Shown here piece after piece: positions 26,237 to 31,228 of a stretch of DNA of 31,228 nt (within the stretch, counting starts at the first letter, position 1; every line of letters starts with the position of its first letter). The position numbers were made by a program, and so were the translations under genes. The notes beneath the pieces are model-generated. The model was not told the origin of the DNA. It ran no database searches and worked only from the letters and a program-made list of their open reading frames with translations. The stretch is from a virus: the IMG/VR virus record IMGVR_UViG_3300005582_000060, positions 1 through 31,228 of that record; one strand, written 5' to 3'.

Positions 26237-26704
26237 ATGGCTCTTAAATCTGACCGTAATGTACTTGAAACTGACATTTCTTTGGTTTGCAACGATGTTG
26301 TAAGCAAGGGTCTTGTTCTTGTTTATGGTACTCAAGCTTCTGGTGTTGGTAACGAAACTCCAGGAATTGCAACTTTAGTTGTAAACCCATCTGGATATAA
26401 AGTAGCTGGTTTGACTTTGGCAAGCTTTGTAAGCATTGACCAAACTCGTCAGCATCGCAACTTTATGAAAGATGAACAAGTAGTTGGCGAAAAAGCTCCA
26501 TTGCTTCGCAAAGGTTATGTTGTAACTGATGCCGTAGCTGGTACTCCAGCACCCGGTGCTCCAGCATATCTTGTTGGAACTGGTGTTCTATCAACTGTGG
26601 TTTCTGCTACTGGTGGTGTAGCTGCTACTCCATTAGTTGGGGCTTTTGCTACTGCAAAAGATGAAAGTGGTTTCGCAAAAGTTTACATTAACCTTCCTGC
26701 ATAA
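26237..26704 (+). CDS. Probable head decoration protein, 155 aa
   Basis: Lies between the scaffold and the major capsid gene, the usual place of a decoration protein. Rich in Gly, Ala, Val and Thr with beta-like runs (DVVSKGLVLVYGTQASG, AVAGTPAPGAPAYLVGTGVL). It has a strong AAAGGAG site and, like the capsid gene, more GC and more CGT/GGT codons than its neighbours, as in highly expressed genes. Confidence 0.65.
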   Translation: MALKSDRNVLETDISLVCNDVVSKGLVLVYGTQASGVGNETPGIATLVVNPSGYKVAGLTLASFVSIDQTRQHRNFMKDEQVVGEKAPLLRKGYVVTDAVAGTPAPGAPAYLVGTGVLSTVVSATGGVAATPLVGAFATAKDESGFAKVYINLPA

Positions 26705-26729
26705 CTTTAAAAAAAGGAGAGATAGTTCC

Positions 26730-27722
26730 ATGAAGACACCAACTCCAGAAATGGTAGACTTGTTGAAAAAGTCAGGCAGCAACAATTATGAAGTTGCTTG
26801 TGCTGCACAAGTTGAATTGGCAAAAGCTTTAACCCTCCCTCTTCGTCAGGGTATTGTTAACGGAGATATCGTTAGCAATATTTTTGAAACTGTAAATTTT
26901 GCTCCTGGTACTTCGGTAGAATTTCCTTTGGATTTTCTTGCTCCTGGTACTGAGAAAGATTTCGTTGCTTATACGATTCCTGCACAGGGTAAAATTCCTG
27001 AGCGAAGCGTAGAAGGCGATTATGTAATGGTTCCTACCTATGAAGTTGGTGCTTCCATCGACTTCTCCCTGCGTTATGCTAGGGATGCAAGGTGGGATAT
27101 CATTGGTCGAGCAATGCAAGTTCTTGAAGCATCCTTTGTTCGTAAAATGAATAGCGATGGCTGGAGAACTATTCTTGCTGCTGGCGTTGGTCGTGGCCTT
27201 GTCATTTATGACGATGTTGCTGCTGCTGGCTATTTTAGCAAGAGGCTAGTTGCTCTTCTCAAAACTTCTATGAGGCGAAATACTGGTGGTAATAGTACCT
27301 CGATTAATCGTGGTAAGCTTACTGACCTTTATATCAGTCCAGAAAGTCTTGAAGACATTCGTGGATGGCAGATTGGTGAAGTTGATGACTTTACCCGAAG
27401 GGAAATCTTCGTTCAAGAAGAAACTCCACTTCCAAGGGTATTTGGCGTTAACCTTCACGACCTTGATGAAATTGGCGTTGGTCAAGAATTCCAGAAGTAT
27501 TATGCTGGACCTCTTGGTGCATCTATGCCAGGCAGCAAAGTTGAAATTGTTATCGGCTTAGACCTTGATAAACAAGACAGCTTTGTTCATCCTGTTCGTC
27601 AAGAAATCGAAGTTTACGAAGATCCTACTTTCCATCGTCAACGCAGGATGGGCATGTATGGTTTTGGTGAACACGGCTTTGCTGTACTTGATAACCGAAG
27701 GGTTCTTCTTGGTGCAGTATAG
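26730..27722 (+). CDS. Major capsid protein, HK97 type, 330 aa
   Basis: Forms the capsid shell. The ATG at 26730 follows AAAAGGAG; 31 upstream in-frame codons belong to the previous gene. Supporting features are its place after protease/scaffold and decoration genes, length, Gly/Asp loop GTEKDFVAYTIPAQGKIPER (E-loop-like), the spine-helix region SLRYARDARWDIIGRAMQVL, and the C-terminal P-domain strand EVYEDPTFHRQRRMGMYGFG. Codon use is less AT-rich, as expected for strong expression. A strong terminator follows. Confidence 0.85.
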   Translation: MKTPTPEMVDLLKKSGSNNYEVACAAQVELAKALTLPLRQGIVNGDIVSNIFETVNFAPGTSVEFPLDFLAPGTEKDFVAYTIPAQGKIPERSVEGDYVMVPTYEVGASIDFSLRYARDARWDIIGRAMQVLEASFVRKMNSDGWRTILAAGVGRGLVIYDDVAAAGYFSKRLVALLKTSMRRNTGGNSTSINRGKLTDLYISPESLEDIRGWQIGEVDDFTRREIFVQEETPLPRVFGVNLHDLDEIGVGQEFQKYYAGPLGASMPGSKVEIVIGLDLDKQDSFVHPVRQEIEVYEDPTFHRQRRMGMYGFGEHGFAVLDNRRVLLGAV

Positions 27723-27747
27723 TGTTAAAATATTAAATAAAATAAAG

Positions 27748-27776
27748 CAGTCCTCTTTACGAGGACTGTTTTTTTT
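27748..27776 (+). terminator. Intrinsic terminator after the major capsid gene
   Basis: CAGTCCTC-TTTAC-GAGGACTG, a perfect 8-bp stem, followed by eight T (27769-27776). It ends the packaging/head operon 26 bases after the capsid stop. Confidence 0.9.
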
Positions 27777-27818
27777 GTTATATTACTCAAAGGATTTGAA
27801 ATACTAAAGGAGAATATC

Positions 27819-28070
27819 ATGGCTAAAGAACCAACAATTTTTGAAAAAGCAGCTAATTTTGCAGTAGCATTAACTAAACATGTCGCTACTGGAATGCCAA
27901 CCCTAACAGAAGATAAAGTAAAAATACGATTAGACATTTGTGATACATGCCCCGAAGTAAATAAGTCTAGTCCTAATTGGACATGTACAAAGTGCGGTTG
28001 TAATTTAAAGGTAAAAGCTAGTTGGGCTGGTCAAGATTGTCCTATTAAAAAGTGGCCAGCGATTACTTAA
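27819..28070 (+). CDS. Small zinc-ribbon protein, 83 aa
   Basis: Cys pattern CDTC (about residues 41-44), then CTKCGC and a final CP give a zinc ribbon of a kind often seen in phage structural regions. The N-terminal half is helical. The ATG at 27819 follows AAAGGAG. It lies between the capsid terminator and the fibre gene, so it needs its own promoter in the 40-base gap or read-through. Function unknown. Confidence 0.7.
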   Translation: MAKEPTIFEKAANFAVALTKHVATGMPTLTEDKVKIRLDICDTCPEVNKSSPNWTCTKCGCNLKVKASWAGQDCPIKKWPAIT

Positions 28071-28103
28071 TATATGGTGTATTTATCTTTGGAGAAATAA
28101 AAT

Positions 28104-31100
28104 ATGCACTTCCAAAGAAACATAACACGAATACAAGATCAAGATGACTTTTCTGGAGTACCAACCTCTGGAGAAGTCGTTTTTTTTGATGGTCAAAGTT
28201 TTATTACAGCAGACATTACTGGATATCAAGGATCGCAGGGTAGACAGGGAAATCAAGGTTATCAAGGATTTCAAGGCATAACTGGTTTTCAAGGTTTAAC
28301 TGGAGCAGGAAGTCAGGGGGATCAAGGTCTAATTGGATTGCAGGGTTTTCAAGGTATTGCAGGAACAATTGGTAATCAAGGCTTTCAAGGTATCGTGGGA
28401 GCCATAGGTTCACAAGGATTTCAAGGGAACCAAGGATTTCAAGGTATCGTAGGAACAATTGGTAATCAAGGCTTTCAAGGAGTAATCGGATCTTCTGGTG
28501 GAATAACTTTAGCCGTTACTAATTCTGGATCTGGTTCTTATACAATAAATGGTTCAGCTAATCCAATTCTATCTTTTATTCGAGGCCATAGATATGTAAT
28601 TAATGTTTCCGCAATTGGTCATCCTTTTTGGATTCAAACAGTCTCAGGTTCTTATAGCCCATTAAATATTTATAATGATGGAGTAACAAATAACGGAACA
28701 GATAACGGAACAATTATATTTGAAGTTCCTTTTAATGCCCCTCAACTTTATTATGCTTGCCAATATCATTCATCAATGGCTGGTTCTATTACAGTATCTA
28801 ATTTAGGTCCAACAGGATCTCAAGGAAACCAAGGATTTCAAGGCGTTGTTGGAACCACAGGATCACAAGGTAGCCAAGGAACAGTGGGAACCACAGGCTC
28901 ACAAGGTTCACAGGGTAACCAAGGATTTCAAGGCATCGTTGGAACTACTGGAAACCAAGGATCACAAGGCAATCAGGGGTTTCAAGGAAATCAAGGCGAA
29001 CAAGGATTACAAGGAATAACTGGTTTTCAAGGTGTTGAAGGTGTAGCTGGAATAGATGCATTATGGAACTTCACAGGTGCTTACAATGGCGGTGCAGCAT
29101 ATGCCGTAGGTGATATAGCAACCTATTTAGGGCAAACTTGGTATCGTGTAAATTCTAATGGTGGGAATGTTGGTGATGCTCCCATAGAAGGAACTTTTTT
29201 ATGGACACTGATTTCTGCAAAAGGAGATCAGGGTGATCAAGGCTCACAAGGAAACCAAGGAGAACAGGGTTTACAAGGAAATCAGGGTGATCAAGGTTCA
29301 CAAGGTAATCAAGGGGAACAGGGTTCTCAGGGCGATCAAGGATCTCAAGGCAATCAGGGCGAACAAGGTAATCAGGGTTATCAAGGCGAGCGTGGAATTG
29401 GTTCATTGTCTTGGACATACAAAGTAAATACAACGACTCTTACAGATCTTGACCCTACCAATGATTATATAAGTTTTAATGCTGATCCTTTTACTTCGGC
29501 TACTCAAGTTAAAGTAGATGATAATCCATACGGAATAAATACTACTTTACATGATTTATTCTTAAGTATTCAGAGTGGTTATTTAACTTTAACAGATCAA
29601 GCCAATCCTTCAACATATGTTACTTATCAAATAAATTCTTGTGTAGATGGTACTTCAACAAACGATACTGAAGATGGAAGTTATGTAATCTTTAATGTGG
29701 CACTAGTTAGTACATACGGAGTAATAAATAACGAAGATTTTGTTACTTTGTCTATTGGACTTGTTGGTTCACAAGGATCGCAGGGTAATCAAGGTGATCA
29801 AGGCTCACAGGGAAATCAGGGGGGGCAAGGCAATCAAGGTTCCCAAGGCGACCAAGGCAATCAAGGATTACAAGGAAGTCAAGGAGAACAAGGATCGCAA
29901 GGTGATCAAGGCAATTATGGGAACCAAGGTGATCAAGGCGATCAAGGATCGCAAGGCAATCAGGGTGACCAAGGAAATCAAGGCACAACACCTTTAATTT
30001 GCACTACGCAAAACACAGGCGAATATTATTTTCAAGCAGTAGGTGAAAATTACTATCAAAGCCCTATAGCAACAGGATTGGCATTTGGTGCTGGACAAAT
30101 ACTGTCTGTATACGCACCCACTGATAATATTATACAGTACATGAGAATAACTTCTTATAACCCCACAACAGGGGATATAGTTGCAGTCGTTACACATTCT
30201 TTAAGCCCAGGATTTAAAACATATAACACGCTTTCAATTTGTCTTGCAGGAAAAATTGGCGAGCAAGGTTCACAGGGCGATCAAGGATCACAAGGGAGTC
30301 AAGGAGATCAGGGAAATCAAGGCAATCAAGGCAATCAAGGCGACCAAGGTAACCAAGGATTACAAGGCGAACAAGGAAATCAAGGTGGTCAAGGCTCGCA
30401 AGGAAACCAAGGATTACAAGGCAATCAAGGATCAGATGCATTATGGAATTTCACAGGTGCTTATAGCGGTGGTGCATCATACTCCATAGGTGATGTAGCA
30501 ACTTACTCAGGTGAAACTTGGTATCGTGTTGGTGCTAATGGTGGTAATGTTGGAGATATTCCTTCGCCAGGATTCTGGACATTAATTGCTCAGAAAGGTG
30601 ACCAAGGCGAACAAGGTTCACAGGGTAATCAGGGCGACCAAGGTTTCCAAGGAAATCAAGGTTCACAAGGAGAGCAGGGAGAACAAGGAATTCAAGGTGA
30701 TCAAGGATTTCAAGGAGAACAAGGCAATCAGGGTGAACAGGGATTGCAAGGATATCAAGGCAATCAAGGAGAACAGGGAAATCAAGGTGATCAGGGATCA
30801 CAAGGCGATCAAGGCAATTATGGAAATCAAGGTGACCAAGGATATCAGGGATCAACTGGTAGTTTTGGCGGTGTAACAGTTGAATATAAAATAGATACAA
30901 ATAATTATTCAATTAACGACCCAGGCGATAACTACATAAGATTTAACAATGCTTCTCTTGCATCAGCTACGCATGTTATAATTGATGATAATCCAAATAA
31001 TGCAAACATAGATCTTTCTCTATTCTTAGCTACGATCTCTGCTTCAACAAGCACGATGAAGGGCCACTTTAAATTATCTAAGAAAAATGACTCTACAGTA

Positions 31101-31228
31101 TTTGCACTTTACACCATAAGCAATTCCTCAGAAGAAGAACCTAGTTTCTTTGATGTTACAATTTCTTATTTATCTGGAAGCGGAACATTTTCTAATGACG
31201 ATGAAGTATTGCTCACTTTTGCAAGAAC
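28104..31228 (+). CDS. Collagen-like modular tail fibre, partial, at least 1041 aa
   Basis: Starts at 28104 after GGAG and stays open to the window end. Gly-x-Gln triplets (GNQGFQG, GDQGSQG) form collagen-like trimeric stalks between globular inserts. Inserts: residues about 133-232, a cupredoxin-like domain with GHPF and CQYHSSM; about 318-372 and 778-830, two copies of a carbohydrate-binding-like module (DALWNFTGAY, then ATY.G.TWYR and a final W); about 432-553 and 918 onward, two related beta domains (WTYKVNT and VEYKIDT starts, each with DDNP); about 629-716, a further domain with two Cys. It probably binds host surface sugars. Confidence 0.8.
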   Translation, partial: MHFQRNITRIQDQDDFSGVPTSGEVVFFDGQSFITADITGYQGSQGRQGNQGYQGFQGITGFQGLTGAGSQGDQGLIGLQGFQGIAGTIGNQGFQGIVGAIGSQGFQGNQGFQGIVGTIGNQGFQGVIGSSGGITLAVTNSGSGSYTINGSANPILSFIRGHRYVINVSAIGHPFWIQTVSGSYSPLNIYNDGVTNNGTDNGTIIFEVPFNAPQLYYACQYHSSMAGSITVSNLGPTGSQGNQGFQGVVGTTGSQGSQGTVGTTGSQGSQGNQGFQGIVGTTGNQGSQGNQGFQGNQGEQGLQGITGFQGVEGVAGIDALWNFTGAYNGGAAYAVGDIATYLGQTWYRVNSNGGNVGDAPIEGTFLWTLISAKGDQGDQGSQGNQGEQGLQGNQGDQGSQGNQGEQGSQGDQGSQGNQGEQGNQGYQGERGIGSLSWTYKVNTTTLTDLDPTNDYISFNADPFTSATQVKVDDNPYGINTTLHDLFLSIQSGYLTLTDQANPSTYVTYQINSCVDGTSTNDTEDGSYVIFNVALVSTYGVINNEDFVTLSIGLVGSQGSQGNQGDQGSQGNQGGQGNQGSQGDQGNQGLQGSQGEQGSQGDQGNYGNQGDQGDQGSQGNQGDQGNQGTTPLICTTQNTGEYYFQAVGENYYQSPIATGLAFGAGQILSVYAPTDNIIQYMRITSYNPTTGDIVAVVTHSLSPGFKTYNTLSICLAGKIGEQGSQGDQGSQGSQGDQGNQGNQGNQGDQGNQGLQGEQGNQGGQGSQGNQGLQGNQGSDALWNFTGAYSGGASYSIGDVATYSGETWYRVGANGGNVGDIPSPGFWTLIAQKGDQGEQGSQGNQGDQGFQGNQGSQGEQGEQGIQGDQGFQGEQGNQGEQGLQGYQGNQGEQGNQGDQGSQGDQGNYGNQGDQGYQGSTGSFGGVTVEYKIDTNNYSINDPGDNYIRFNNASLASATHVIIDDNPNNANIDLSLFLATISASTSTMKGHFKLSKKNDSTVFALYTISNSSEEEPSFFDVTISYLSGSGTFSNDDEVLLTFAR

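Noticed and set aside
29233-30876. Several Lys/Ile-rich frames in the fibre region on both strands
   Set aside because: They are out-of-frame readings of the collagen-like repeats.
28200-30900. CRISPR-like or tandem repeat array
   Set aside because: The repeated CAAGG units are the codons of Gly-x-Gln collagen triplets in one long open frame; there are no spacers of fixed length.
1-31228. tRNA genes, insertion sequences or integrase with attachment sites
   Set aside because: No cloverleaf with a usable anticodon arm, no transposase or integrase, and no flanking direct repeats were seen by eye.

Overview
This window is part of the genome of a tailed double-stranded DNA phage (Caudoviricetes). 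It holds a large terminase, a portal, a protease-scaffold protein, an HK97-type major capsid protein and a collagen-like fibre, with no cellular housekeeping genes. The DNA is AT-rich. Almost every gene has a clear AGGAG-type ribosome binding site, so the host uses Shine-Dalgarno initiation. GDP-mannose 4,6-dehydratase, a glycosyltransferase-like gene and Gly-x-Gln collagen repeats are typical of environmental, often aquatic, phages. I cannot name the host.

Layout. Positions 42-15897 are all coded leftward: about 44 small genes, most 28-150 aa, packed with ATGA, TAATG or 8-bp overlaps. Nearly all are unrecognised. The exceptions are a DUF932-type protein (7577-8710), a gp88-like Cys-rich protein (12263-12949) and a sigma factor (15364-15897). 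Several genes here are under 60 codons and easy to miss, including three single-helix membrane microproteins. A divergent control region (15898-16534) follows. From 16535 everything is coded rightward: a 48-aa protein, a second sigma-like protein with four cysteines, a possible small terminase, GDP-mannose dehydratase, an ERCC4-type nuclease, large terminase, portal, glycosyltransferase-like protein, protease with a nested scaffold start, decoration protein, major capsid, a terminator, a zinc-ribbon protein, and a modular fibre that runs off the end.

The most striking feature is a regulatory network in the leftward arm. I count 21 copies of a two-block motif, TTGAAT-N15-ACGAATAATA, with the 15-base gap kept in every copy. 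Twenty face left, mostly just upstream of an operon or of a structured intergenic element; one faces right. The motif does not fit a standard sigma-70 promoter well, and the phage encodes its own sigma factor beside this arm. Seven copies carry a second site, two GTAWWAC boxes 10 bp apart, placed 18-20 or 28-29 bp from the TTGAAT block (one helical turn apart), as expected for an activator. Beyond these sites lie two families of hairpin elements, A (3 copies) and B (6 regions), whose stems differ in sequence but keep pairing. They are candidate undescribed structured RNAs or terminators.

How it may work (inference): host RNA polymerase makes the sigma factor from a sigma-70-like promoter near 15980-16008. 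That sigma factor then fires the 21 repeated promoters, with some modulated by an activator at the GTAWWAC boxes. The second sigma-like protein heads the rightward morphogenesis operon and may serve late transcription.
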